Shown here: positions 1 to 6,264 of the stretch, in pieces
Layout: every line of letters starts with the position of its first letter
Numbering within the stretch: position 1 is the stretch's first letter
NCBI GenBank assembly: GCA_964460985.1
Contig: CAYWQX010000053.1
Span: 1-10,378 of the forward strand
Length of the DNA: 10,378 bases
Source: CAZABG01 sp964460985
GTDB taxonomy: Bacteria > Chlamydiota > Chlamydiia > Chlamydiales > Parachlamydiaceae
Reading direction: 5' to 3'
Translations under genes and position numbers: made by a program
Notes under the pieces: model-generated
The model's database searches: none
What the model was told of the DNA's origin: nothing
Seen by the model: only the letters and a program-made list of their open reading frames with translations

Positions 1-391
1 TATTCAAAGGGCTGATAGTGGGGTTTACGACTCTATCGCCTGTGTTGAGCTGAGCTACTGTGGGAGCGTCTACGGAGGGCTCTAGACGGACATTCACCCT
101 CGTTCCTTCCACGGTATTTTCAAGTACAAACGTTCTGAAAATATAGGCTTTCATGGTCGCAGGAGGAAGGACAATATAGAAATCATCGTTTTCACCGGTT
201 ACGATGAGCATGTCGTTTTTAGATAGCTCTTTTACGACCGGTGCATCAAGCGTAGGCTGTGTGCGAAGACGCACTTTATTTTTTGTAATTTGTCCTGTAA
301 AGGATGTGAAGGGCTCTTTTGGGGTAGCCGCTTCTTCTTTCGCCATAAGAGGCAGGAAAGGGAGGGCAAAAATGATGAGAAATTTACGCAT
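1..391 (-). CDS. Secreted protein with tandem bacterial SH3 domains, Ctad1/CT017-like (3' end outside window)
   Basis: The first 130 codons are present; the rest lies beyond the left edge. Residues 1-17 form a Sec signal peptide (MRKF, a hydrophobic stretch, then LMA before KEE). Residues about 34-91 form one bacterial SH3 domain, with a VRLRTQPTLDAPVVKEL core and a YIF-hydrophobic end. A second begins near 93 (VNVRLEPSVDAPTVAQL). The ATG at 389-391 has a GAGG SD 6 nt upstream. Two tandem SH3 domains after a signal peptide, next to a CT016-like gene and phoH, match what I recall of C. trachomatis CT017 (Ctad1), reported as an adhesin/invasin that binds beta1 integrin. The function here is inferred from that likeness; bacterial SH3 domains also bind peptidoglycan, so an envelope role is the main alternative. 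Export and domain type are well supported, orthology moderately. Confidence 0.85.
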   Translation of the reverse strand, partial: MRKFLIIFALPFLPLMAKEEAATPKEPFTSFTGQITKNKVRLRTQPTLDAPVVKELSKNDMLIVTGENDDFYIVLPPATMKAYIFRTFVLENTVEGTRVNVRLEPSVDAPTVAQLNTGDRVVNPTISPLN

Positions 392-414
392 ACAATACCT
401 CGCTAAAAGACGGG

Positions 415-444
415 ATTGTATGGGAAGTTATCTGAAATTTGCAA
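415..444 (-). promoter_or_regulatory. Predicted sigma70-type promoter of the SH3-domain gene
   Basis: On the minus strand, a TTGCAA -35 (439-444) is followed after 18 bp by a TACAAT -10 (415-420), 4/6 and 5/6 matches to consensus. The start would fall near 408, leaving a leader of about 17 nt that contains the GAGG SD. It lies in the 69-bp gap after the CT016-like gene, so the SH3 gene may be transcribed on its own as well as by read-through. Confidence 0.45.
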
Positions 445-460
445 GAGGGGAAACAGCTTG

Positions 461-1126
461 CTAGGTTTTCAACACCGCTTCAATATGCTCGCATCTGTCT
501 TTCCCGCAAGTGCATCCCACGGGATGGCCTAAAAATACAGTGTATTTTTCTGTCGCATCGAGTGCGTTCGTGACAGAGTATAGATTTTCGCCGGTCTGAA
601 CGACATCCCATTCTCTAAAGGTCAATTCCTTGTCATCGATGATCTCTTCATCTTCTTCGTTGGCAATCGCTTTTTTCCCATGGATCGCGTTCATGATTTG
701 GCAATAAAAACAGTTGCAGTTAGCCTCGCCCTGCGGAAGAGCGTCGAGTTCGACTCCAGGAATGCCTTGAGTGGAGTCGACGATTTTATCGAGAATATCT
801 TGAGGAATAGAAGGGGAGTCTCTTTGTTCGGGGTTATGTTCAAATGCGGTGACGGTTCCATCGGGAGTTCCGATTCGAAAACTGATCGGCATAAGATGTC
901 CTCCTGCAGGAGGATGCAAAAGATACTTAGCCTCTTCTTCTAGAAATTTGGAATGGCAAGTGAAGATCAGCTGTTTTTCTTCAGGGGTAAGGGAAGGTAT
1001 TTCGGAAGTGTCGCCATTTTTCAGCGTGATAACAAGGTGATCTCCTTTCGCTTTCACGAAAGCCACTTCCCGCCAGCTAACCGAAAGGTAGGGGGGGATA
1101 CTTAAAAATTTATCGGTGATCTTCAT
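461..1126 (-). CDS. CT016-like conserved chlamydial protein with C-terminal SWIM-type zinc finger
   Basis: Protein of 221 aa, no signal peptide, probably cytosolic. The N-terminal half (1-130) is a mixed beta/alpha domain I do not recognise. Two cysteine groups follow. Cys137, Cys139 and Cys142 with His149 form a CxCxxC-x6-H group. Near the end, Cys205, Cys207, Cys212 and His214 (CTCGKDRCEHI) fit the SWIM pattern CxC-xn-CxH and are preceded by the usual beta hairpin (WDVVQTG..YSVTN..Y.V.L). SWIM fingers bind zinc and often mediate nucleic-acid or protein contacts; I cannot say which here. An acidic linker (157-167) separates the groups. The position between phoH and the SH3 gene suggests the CT016 family. 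The ATG at 1124-1126 has AAGG only 1 nt upstream, too close for a normal SD; a TATAAT box ends 7 nt before it. Confidence 0.85.
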   Translation of the reverse strand: MKITDKFLSIPPYLSVSWREVAFVKAKGDHLVITLKNGDTSEIPSLTPEEKQLIFTCHSKFLEEEAKYLLHPPAGGHLMPISFRIGTPDGTVTAFEHNPEQRDSPSIPQDILDKIVDSTQGIPGVELDALPQGEANCNCFYCQIMNAIHGKKAIANEEDEEIIDDKELTFREWDVVQTGENLYSVTNALDATEKYTVFLGHPVGCTCGKDRCEHIEAVLKT

Positions 1127-1133
1127 ACCTTTT

Positions 1134-1162
1134 ATTATAAGAAAGATGCTCTTTTAGAGCAA
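1134..1162 (-). promoter_or_regulatory. Predicted promoter of the CT016-like gene, near-leaderless
   Basis: On the minus strand, TTGCTC (-35, 1157-1162) and a perfect TATAAT (-10, 1134-1139) are separated by 17 bp. Transcription would start at about 1126-1128, on or next to the ATG at 1126. The -35 is weak (3/6). It is divergent from the phoH promoter in the same 137-bp gap. Confidence 0.45.
1147..1161. repeat. Short perfect inverted repeat in the divergent promoter region
   Basis: TGCTCT-TTT-AGAGCA is a 6-bp perfect dyad with a 3-nt centre. It covers most of the -35 and part of the spacer of the minus-strand promoter, so it could be a small operator. It is short enough to arise by chance. 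Confidence 0.3.
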
Positions 1163-1197
1163 TTAATTTTAGCAGCCAAACTATAAGAGTGCTAAAT

Positions 1198-1226
1198 TTG
1201 CTTAAAATCAAATATTGCCTTACATT
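1198..1226 (+). promoter_or_regulatory. Possible phoH promoter
   Basis: TTGCTT (1198-1203) and TACATT (1221-1226) lie 17 bp apart, 3/6 and 4/6 matches. The start would be near 1233, giving a leader of about 30 nt that contains the AGGGG SD at 1252-1256. It is the best-spaced pair in this gap but weak. Confidence 0.3.
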
Positions 1227-1263
1227 TCCGGTCAAAACGCTCTCTTCCTAAAGGGGATCCGAC

Positions 1264-2565
1264 ATGAGTCAACGAAAAACCTTCGTCTTAGATACCAACG
1301 TTCTACTTCATGACCCAGAGTCTATTGTCAAGTTTGCCAATAACGATGTAACCCTTCCTGTTACTGTTTTGGAGGAACTTGATAATATGAAAAGGCTTCC
1401 AAACGAGCTAGGAAGAAATGCTCGAGCGGTCTTTCGCTTTTTAGATGGTTTAAGAGATATGGGAGAGGGGAATCTTCATAATGGGGTTACCATTTCAAAT
1501 GGTTCAACCATTAGGATTCTTCTCGAATATAAAACCAACACGAACTACGAATTTTCAACCAAGATAAATGATAATAAAATCATTTTGGCGGCGCTATTTT
1601 TGAGCGAAACTGGACACAACGTGGTTTTTGTGTCCAAAGATTTTGCAGCGAGAATTAAAGCGGAGGCGATCGGCCTTGAGGCAGAAGACTATGAAAACCT
1701 GAAATTTTCTTACGATGCCATCTACCGGGGGGTAAGGCGGGTTGAGACCTCTAAAGACTCCATCGATCATTTTTATAAAGACAGCGTCATGCCTGCCGAA
1801 GGGTTTGATCCCAAGCCCAATGAATACTTTGTGCTAAATTCTCCCGAACACTCGTCAGCGGTCGGCAAATATGATCCTTATAAGCAGCATATTGAGCCCC
1901 TTTTGAAAGTTCCAAATATCTGGGGTATCAAGCCTAAGAACGTTGAGCAAAGGTGTGCGATCGATCTTCTTTTAAGGGACGATATAAAGCTGGTTACCTT
2001 AATCGGTCAGGCCGGCACCGGTAAGACGCTTCTTGCTTTAGCTTGCGGCCTTAGGAAAGTGTTTGATGAGAACCTATACAGCAAAATATTGGTTTCGCGC
2101 CCGGTGATACCTCTTGGACGAGATATTGGATATCTTCCCGGGACAAAAGAGGAAAAGCTATTTCATTGGATGCAGCCTATATTTGATAATTTGGAGTATC
2201 TCTGCGACTCCCACGGCAATGAGCCCTCCGAAACTCTTAAATGGGTCATGGAGAGTAAAAAGCTCGAGATGGAGGCAGTTACCTACATTAGGGGCAGGTC
2301 GCTTCCCAAAATGTACATTATTATTGATGAGGCTCAAAATTTAACCCCGCATGAAGTCAAGACCATCGTTTCTCGTGCAGGGGAAGGGACCAAGGTGATT
2401 TTGACGGGGGATCCAAGCCAGATCGACAATCCATATTTGGATAAAGAATCGAATGGGTTAACTTATACGGTATGGAAATTTCAGGATCATAAGTTGTATG
2501 GCCATGTTAGTTTAGAGAAGACAGAAAGGTCTGAATTGGCGGCTTTGGCAGCGCAAATACTTTGA
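1264..2565 (+). CDS. phoH: PIN-domain/PhoH ATPase fusion (PhoH2 type)
   Basis: Protein of 433 aa with an N-terminal PIN ribonuclease domain (about 6-145) and a C-terminal PhoH ATPase domain (about 215-433). The PIN metal-site residues are present: Asp10 (VLDTNVLLHDP), Glu37/Glu38 (LEELD), Asp103 and Asp126. The ATPase has Walker A GQAGTGKT at 248-255, Walker B IIIDEAQ with Asp355-Glu356, and TGDPSQID at 381-388. Length and order fit PhoH2-type proteins, for which RNA unwinding and cleavage have been reported in other bacteria; an RNA-processing role is the likely function. The ATG has an AGGGG SD 7 nt upstream. The family is named for a phosphate-starvation gene in E. coli, but nothing here shows phosphate control. 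All catalytic residues appear intact. This corresponds to CT015 in the proposed chlamydial gene order. Confidence 0.96.
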   Translation: MSQRKTFVLDTNVLLHDPESIVKFANNDVTLPVTVLEELDNMKRLPNELGRNARAVFRFLDGLRDMGEGNLHNGVTISNGSTIRILLEYKTNTNYEFSTKINDNKIILAALFLSETGHNVVFVSKDFAARIKAEAIGLEAEDYENLKFSYDAIYRGVRRVETSKDSIDHFYKDSVMPAEGFDPKPNEYFVLNSPEHSSAVGKYDPYKQHIEPLLKVPNIWGIKPKNVEQRCAIDLLLRDDIKLVTLIGQAGTGKTLLALACGLRKVFDENLYSKILVSRPVIPLGRDIGYLPGTKEEKLFHWMQPIFDNLEYLCDSHGNEPSETLKWVMESKKLEMEAVTYIRGRSLPKMYIIIDEAQNLTPHEVKTIVSRAGEGTKVILTGDPSQIDNPYLDKESNGLTYTVWKFQDHKLYGHVSLEKTERSELAALAAQIL

Positions 2566-2591
2566 CTTTAATTTTTGCGTCATAATATAAT
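2562..2591 (+). promoter_or_regulatory. Near-consensus sigma70 promoter overlapping the phoH stop codon
   Basis: TTGACT (-35, 2562-2567, 5/6) overlaps the phoH TGA at 2563-2565. After 18 bp comes a perfect TATAAT (-10, 2586-2591). The expected start is about 2597-2599, only 3-5 nt before the ATG at 2602. No SD precedes that ATG, so a leaderless mRNA is predicted. This is the strongest-looking promoter in the window. Confidence 0.6.
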
Positions 2592-2612
2592 TTTTTAAAT
2601 TATGACGCAAAA
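2573..2612. repeat. 14-bp perfect inverted repeat spanning the -10 box and start codon
   Basis: TTTTGCGTCATAAT (2573-2586) is the exact reverse complement of 2599-2612, with a 12-nt centre that could add three more A-T pairs after one mismatch. The dyad straddles the -10 box, and its right arm contains the ATG at 2602-2604. It could be an operator for a dimeric regulator, or an RNA hairpin in phoH read-through transcripts. It is not a classic terminator: the stem is AT-rich and followed by A residues, not a T tract. Confidence 0.7.
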
Positions 2613-3528
2613 TATTAGTTTTAATCCTTTTCAATTCGTTGGTGATTTAAATAAAAAATCGGCAAGTCAGATAATACCTGTTGTCAAGGAATTTCCTACA
2701 GAATTAGTGAATCAGGCATTTGAAACACTCGCTCTTGAATATGCTAAGTTAAAGCGCGAAAAAGATGCTTTTGAGCTAGCCCGCGAGATAAATGAGGGTT
2801 CTAAAAAGTTTGATTGTCTTTTACGCATTAAATCGGAGCTCTCTAAAACCCACAATGAAGTTTTTGATCCCCCTATTCCAAATCCTCTTCCAAGAGTTAA
2901 ACCGAAAAAAAATCTTCGGGTGAGTTTTAAAGAAACGGATGATGCTCTGTGGCTCAGTCAAAAAATTACCGATGATTCTCTTTTAAAAGCCGCTTTTGAC
3001 TCTGTCCAAGTTCAAGAGGTGAAAAGTATGCTTTTAATCAAGCGTGTTCAGCGTGCGATCAATAGCGAATCGCTTATCGAGGCCAGAAAATTAATCGAAA
3101 AATTTAGAGATTATCCTTTCATTGAGCTGATTTTTTTAAGGAGTCTCACCACAAGATTAATCGTTTTGGAAAAAGAAAAATTCAAACTCCTGAGCGAGTT
3201 TGGGTTAAATCAACAGTCAGAGCATGTTATAGAGAAAGATAAGCAGATTAAATTGCTTCTTAATGAACTCAAAGATGTCTTTTCCAAAGTTTTAGATTCG
3301 AAGCAAAAAGAAATCTTTTATAATTATTTTTTCTCCAGGTTAATCAAACAGGTAAGTGTGGATGATGCCGAAGAGTACTCGAAAATCTTTGAAGCCGATC
3401 CTTTATCGCTAGTTGTTTTTGGGGGATGTCTCGTTAAAGAAGGTTTTAAAGAAGATGCCGGAAAGGTATTAAACCGCTTATCTCACAACGATCAACTTTC
3501 TGAAAAACTGGCCGCTTTATTACTTTAA
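2602..3528 (+). CDS. Hypothetical, mostly alpha-helical repeat protein
   Basis: Protein of 308 aa that I do not recognise. It has no signal peptide or membrane segment. Residues 20-85 and 112-308 look helical, split by a proline-rich linker (89-101, DPPIPNPLPRVKP). Three segments share a loose TPR-like pattern of Ala and Leu spacing, around 43-80 (KDAFELAREI), 146-182 (IEARKLIEKF) and 268-306 (KEDAGKVLNRL), suggesting an alpha-solenoid used for protein contacts. Composition is rich in Lys, Glu and Leu. An in-frame TAA lies at 2596-2598, so translation cannot start further upstream; the next Met is far inside. The ATG has no SD and lies in an inverted repeat just after a strong -10 box. The last 9 bp overlap the end of the convergent phosphatase-like gene. 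Confidence 0.85.
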   Translation: MTQNISFNPFQFVGDLNKKSASQIIPVVKEFPTELVNQAFETLALEYAKLKREKDAFELAREINEGSKKFDCLLRIKSELSKTHNEVFDPPIPNPLPRVKPKKNLRVSFKETDDALWLSQKITDDSLLKAAFDSVQVQEVKSMLLIKRVQRAINSESLIEARKLIEKFRDYPFIELIFLRSLTTRLIVLEKEKFKLLSEFGLNQQSEHVIEKDKQIKLLLNELKDVFSKVLDSKQKEIFYNYFFSRLIKQVSVDDAEEYSKIFEADPLSLVVFGGCLVKEGFKEDAGKVLNRLSHNDQLSEKLAALLL

Positions 3529-4251
3529 AGACTCCACATCGAGATGCTTCAGAATAAGCTTTGAAAGCTCTTTATAGCTTTTCAAGCTGCCCGGTTCGGT
3601 TTCCCATTCGGGTAAGGGGTGTTTTATCAGATCGTCTAAGGGGAAAAAGAGAACAACGACTTTTTCTAAGCTCTCATTCGTTTGATTCAATCTGAACAAA
3701 TGAATGTGCGCATTTTTTTGAAATGTAACATAAATTCTCCGATCCTTCAGATAGGCTTCGGGGTGATAGTAAGTCTTATTGAAATAGTCTTTTAATAAGG
3801 ATAAATTGTCCTGACTTGGATTTTTCATTTCTAAAAAATGAGGGAATAGATCCCATCCGAATTTTTCCGATTTCAGGAAGCCTGCCCAAGCTGTAAATCC
3901 CTCTTCCCTCAAGGCCTCTTTAGCTTTAAGCCAATTGGGCTGATCGTTATAGGGATCTAAGCCGTACTGGGTTGCATGAGGAGGCATAAGAGTTATTTTG
4001 TCGGAAAATTTCAATAAGCTAGCCCAGATTGTCTGAGAGCGATTTTGACCCGCCGAACAGGCGGGAAAAACCACATCGCCTTGTCTTAATTGAAAAAGGG
4101 TGTCATTTTCCATCCGGACAAAAACCCCTCCCTTCGCTTCGAATTCGGCAAGCACTTGATCTGGAGGAGGGCAATCAAGGCAGGTTTCAGATAAAAAGAT
4201 ACTCGTTAAAGCTTTAAAAGATGAAATCATAAAAAATTTTATGCCATACAT
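3520..4251 (-). CDS. CX5R protein phosphatase-like protein (low-Mr PTP/Ssu72-like P-loop)
   Basis: Protein of 243 aa with a clear phosphatase signature after a beta strand: VVFPACSAGQNRSQTIW, Cys65-x5-Arg71-Ser72. CxxGxxRS is the phosphate-binding loop of cysteine-based phosphatases, and the Asn just before the Arg recalls Ssu72 and low-Mr PTPs. A DPY at 99-101 resembles the general-acid DPY of low-Mr PTPs but sits much closer to the Cys than usual, so its role is uncertain. The C-terminal 120 residues include an IYVTF..HIHLFRL beta segment I do not recognise. The start is 8 bp after the stop of the EEP gene, with no SD at the ATG; coupled translation is likely. Met8 is an alternative start, also without SD. 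A host-directed phosphatase effector is possible, not shown. Catalytic activity is inferred from the motif only. Confidence 0.8.
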   Translation of the reverse strand: MYGIKFFMISSFKALTSIFLSETCLDCPPPDQVLAEFEAKGGVFVRMENDTLFQLRQGDVVFPACSAGQNRSQTIWASLLKFSDKITLMPPHATQYGLDPYNDQPNWLKAKEALREEGFTAWAGFLKSEKFGWDLFPHFLEMKNPSQDNLSLLKDYFNKTYYHPEAYLKDRRIYVTFQKNAHIHLFRLNQTNESLEKVVVLFFPLDDLIKHPLPEWETEPGSLKSYKELSKLILKHLDVESLK

Positions 4252-4259
4252 TTAGTTTA

Positions 4260-5300
4260 TTATGCGAATATTTTTCTCCATAATAATGTTAATTTAGAAG
4301 GGATCTCTTCGTTAACTATTTTGATTGTGAATCGGACGGGTAGATGATCGGAACAGGTTTTCTGCATATCGAATTCAAATCCTGGCACGATTTCTAATTC
4401 AGTTGTTTCTACTTTTTCATGAAGCGTGGAGCAAAAAAGGGAGACAAAGAAGATGGCAATGGTTTCAAGAATTCCTCTTTCTCTCATTTTGATAAAGCCA
4501 AAATCGATCTCCCTTTCTTTGTAGTTCTCTGAAAGATTTAAATGAGTTGCTCGATGGACCCGTTTAAGCATAAATCCTTTCTCATCCATCGTTTGAAAAG
4601 GGGATGGAAAGTTTTCAGGGTTATTATTGAGATCTCCCATCAAAATCGTAATATCGCTTGGATAAGAGTCCAAATGATCCACTGATTGGTTCAAGCATTG
4701 AGAGTGTTTTTTTTGATCTTCACGATCTTTTTGAGTGTAAGCTCTATTTTTCTCGCCTGGATCAAAGAGAAACAATCCCCAATTATGTATAGATGCTATA
4801 GTGAGGGTCTTCTCTCTGCCTTTAAGAGTCCCTTGTAGAGCGGCGATTTGTTTTCCATAGATTTTTCTATCATCGTTTTCTCTAAAAGCGAGGCTTATAT
4901 TTTGAAAATGAGAAAAAGTTCCACGTCTCACAGCTATGGCTGTACTGTATAGTCGTGTGCTCGGATTAGCAGGCCCTACAATATAATCAAACCCTTGGCG
5001 ATTTAAAATATCGATGAACGGCCTTTGTCCGTGCAATACCTCCTGAAGGCAAATGATATCGAGCTCTTCTGTCAGCTTAAGGATCGCCTCTCCTTCGGCT
5101 GAAGCATGAATATTTTTCTTGGCTTCAGTGCAAATTTTATCGAGAGTAGCTACATCCGCGCTCTTCTTTTTATCATCATATCCTAGTCTCTGAAGCTCTT
5201 TTTGAAAGGCTTCGTTGAGAGAGCTTGGACTTACAGCTTTGCTATAATCGTCCCAGCCTTGTCCGATGTTGAATGATCCGATACGAATGTTTGCCGTCAT
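4260..5300 (-). CDS. Endonuclease/exonuclease/phosphatase (EEP) superfamily protein
   Basis: Protein of 346 aa from the ATG at 5298-5300, chosen because GGAG lies 8 nt upstream; a GTG at 5337-5339 would add 13 residues. The EEP metal and catalytic residues appear in order: Asn11 (SFNI), Glu87 (LQEV), His172 (SIHN), Asp223/Asn225 (GDLNNNP), Asp266 (IDFGF) and Asp318-His319 (SDHLPV). The superfamily includes DNase I-like nucleases, inositol polyphosphate 5-phosphatases and sphingomyelinases; the sequence does not tell me which substrate is used. There is no N-terminal signal peptide. A hydrophobic run (about 276-293, ILETIAIFFVSLFC) lies between the IDF and SDH motifs, where the family usually has a loop and strands; it may be a membrane-contacting insertion. 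It is the first gene of a likely operon with the phosphatase-like gene. Confidence 0.9.
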   Translation of the reverse strand: MTANIRIGSFNIGQGWDDYSKAVSPSSLNEAFQKELQRLGYDDKKKSADVATLDKICTEAKKNIHASAEGEAILKLTEELDIICLQEVLHGQRPFIDILNRQGFDYIVGPANPSTRLYSTAIAVRRGTFSHFQNISLAFRENDDRKIYGKQIAALQGTLKGREKTLTIASIHNWGLFLFDPGEKNRAYTQKDREDQKKHSQCLNQSVDHLDSYPSDITILMGDLNNNPENFPSPFQTMDEKGFMLKRVHRATHLNLSENYKEREIDFGFIKMRERGILETIAIFFVSLFCSTLHEKVETTELEIVPGFEFDMQKTCSDHLPVRFTIKIVNEEIPSKLTLLWRKIFA

Positions 5301-5306
5301 TAACCT

Positions 5307-5333
5307 GTCTCCAATAAAAGGGGAAGTGGAGAC
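5307..5333 (-). promoter_or_regulatory. Hairpin that would sequester the SD of the EEP gene
   Basis: In the minus-strand transcript GUCUCCA (5333-5327) pairs perfectly with UGGAGAC (5313-5307), a 7-bp stem with a 13-nt loop. The right arm contains the GGAG SD of the gene starting at 5300. Pairing would hide the ribosome-binding site, so this may be a translational switch. The stem is short. Confidence 0.4.
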
Positions 5334-5360
5334 TATCACAAAAATGAAATTTACTTTCTA

Positions 5361-5389
5361 TTAGTAAGATTTCCATCTATATGTGTAAA
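5361..5389 (-). promoter_or_regulatory. Possible promoter of the EEP-phosphatase operon
   Basis: On the minus strand TTTACA (-35, 5384-5389, 5/6) is followed after 17 bp by TACTAA (-10, 5361-5366, 3/6). The start would be near 5354, giving a leader of about 53 nt that includes the SD hairpin. The -10 is weak. Confidence 0.3.
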
Positions 5390-5409
5390 GATTTTTTAAA
5401 TTTATCTTC

Positions 5410-5437
5410 TTAAACTCTAATTGTTCTTTTTGATACT
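5410..5437 (+). promoter_or_regulatory. Weak candidate promoter of the 194-aa gene
   Basis: TTAAAC (5410-5415) and GATACT (5432-5437) lie 16 bp apart; both are poor matches. The start would be near 5444, next to the ATG at 5446. It is listed because the gene has no good SD and the arrangement repeats elsewhere in the window. Confidence 0.2.
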
Positions 5438-5445
5438 ATTGAAGA

Positions 5446-6030
5446 ATGGAAAACACCGATAACCCGATCAAGCCTGTTGTTAAACTGCAGGTTCAATTCC
5501 CTTCAAGCAGTGAAGATCGCCGGATGCAGCTGGTTGATATTAATGGAAGTATTTATGCGATCCTTTTTTCGCCCTTAGAGTCTGAGGGGCCGATCAATCT
5601 AAACTGTGAAGACTGGAGTTTAGTGCTTCTTGCTCCCATTAAAAGTAAAATGGATGTGGTCGTTTCAGCTATTAATGTTCTTTGCTTAAACACCATTGAA
5701 TCTAAAGAGGGAAGTGTTTTTGTGAATGCTTCTCATCGCCTCGTGAAACTGGCACCTGCGGTTGTGACGTCTGAAAAAGGGTGGGAAAAATCAACGGTCG
5801 GCGAGTTTCAATTAGGGGATGATGTTGGAGCTTTTATGAACTATTTCAAATTGTTTAATGCCGTGATCAGCGGAGCTAGAAGCGATGACGATCAGTCGAT
5901 AAGAGAGGCCCAAGAGAAGTTCATTACCAATTTATGCTTACTTGCCGATAGAATCGACGGGAAAAAAGGAGATCTAGATCTTAAAAGAGTTTTGGAGATC
6001 TGGAATATCCCTCAGGCAAAAACAATTTAA
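5446..6030 (+). CDS. Hypothetical protein with beta-rich N-terminal half
   Basis: Protein of 194 aa that I do not recognise; no signal peptide or membrane segment. Residues 11-107 are beta-rich. From about 48 to 103 short hydrophobic strands recur (INLNCEDWSLVLLAPI, DVVVSAINVLCLNTI, GSVFVNASHRLVKLAP) with Gly, Asp or Asn at the turns, resembling a small beta-solenoid. Residues 118-190 look helical (VGAFMNYFKLFNAV, REAQEKFITNLCLLADRI). The start is fixed by an in-frame TGA at 5440-5442. The bases just before the ATG (GAAGA) form only a weak, very close SD. The 61-aa gene follows 18 bp after the stop, so the two are probably co-transcribed. Expression as a real gene is supported by length and codon pattern; function is unknown. 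Confidence 0.8.
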   Translation: MENTDNPIKPVVKLQVQFPSSSEDRRMQLVDINGSIYAILFSPLESEGPINLNCEDWSLVLLAPIKSKMDVVVSAINVLCLNTIESKEGSVFVNASHRLVKLAPAVVTSEKGWEKSTVGEFQLGDDVGAFMNYFKLFNAVISGARSDDDQSIREAQEKFITNLCLLADRIDGKKGDLDLKRVLEIWNIPQAKTI

Positions 6031-6048
6031 ATCAAAAGAGGTCATATT

Positions 6049-6234
6049 ATGATCGAGAAGTTTTATTTTCCCTTTTCTCAGCTGGAAATTATAAAAAAGG
6101 AAGAGGCCTTTATAAACGAGGTGGATAGACTCGTTCACAGAGTTGCCACAGCGTCATTTAATGGATCTGGACGAAATCAAATGCCTTCCCAGATTAAAAG
6201 CCCTCTTTTATTGAATTTTGGAGAATTCTTGTAG
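6049..6234 (+). CDS. Small hypothetical protein (61 aa)
   Basis: A short gene 18 bp after the 194-aa gene, with a good AGAGG SD (6037-6041) 7 nt before the ATG. That spacing is the main reason to believe it. The first half is probably helical and charged (QLEIIKKEEAFINEVDRLVHRV); the second half is polar with Asn, Gly and Ser and ends LLLNFGEFL. No motif is recognised, and there is no signal peptide or membrane segment. Working with its upstream neighbour is a reasonable guess from the operon only. Confidence 0.6.
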   Translation: MIEKFYFPFSQLEIIKKEEAFINEVDRLVHRVATASFNGSGRNQMPSQIKSPLLLNFGEFL

Positions 6235-6257
6235 AGAACTTTTTATTGGATTAAACT
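6229..6257 (+). promoter_or_regulatory. Possible promoter of the GNAT-like gene, leaderless
   Basis: TTGTAG (-35, 6229-6234) overlaps the stop codon of the 61-aa gene. TAAACT (-10, 6252-6257, 4/6) follows after 17 bp and ends 7 nt before the ATG at 6265. No SD precedes that ATG. Read-through from the upstream genes is the alternative. Confidence 0.3.
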
Positions 6258-6264
6258 TACACGC

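Noticed and set aside
204..464. Plus-strand 86-aa open frame
   Set aside because: It is antisense to the SH3-domain gene, which has a signal peptide, a domain match and an SD.
2573..2612. Rho-independent terminator for phoH
   Set aside because: The stem is AT-rich and is followed by A residues rather than a T tract, and it contains the next gene's -10 and ATG.
5301..5339. GTG start adding 13 residues to the EEP protein
   Set aside because: No SD precedes the GTG, while the ATG at 5300 has GGAG 8 nt upstream and starts just before the conserved SFNI strand.
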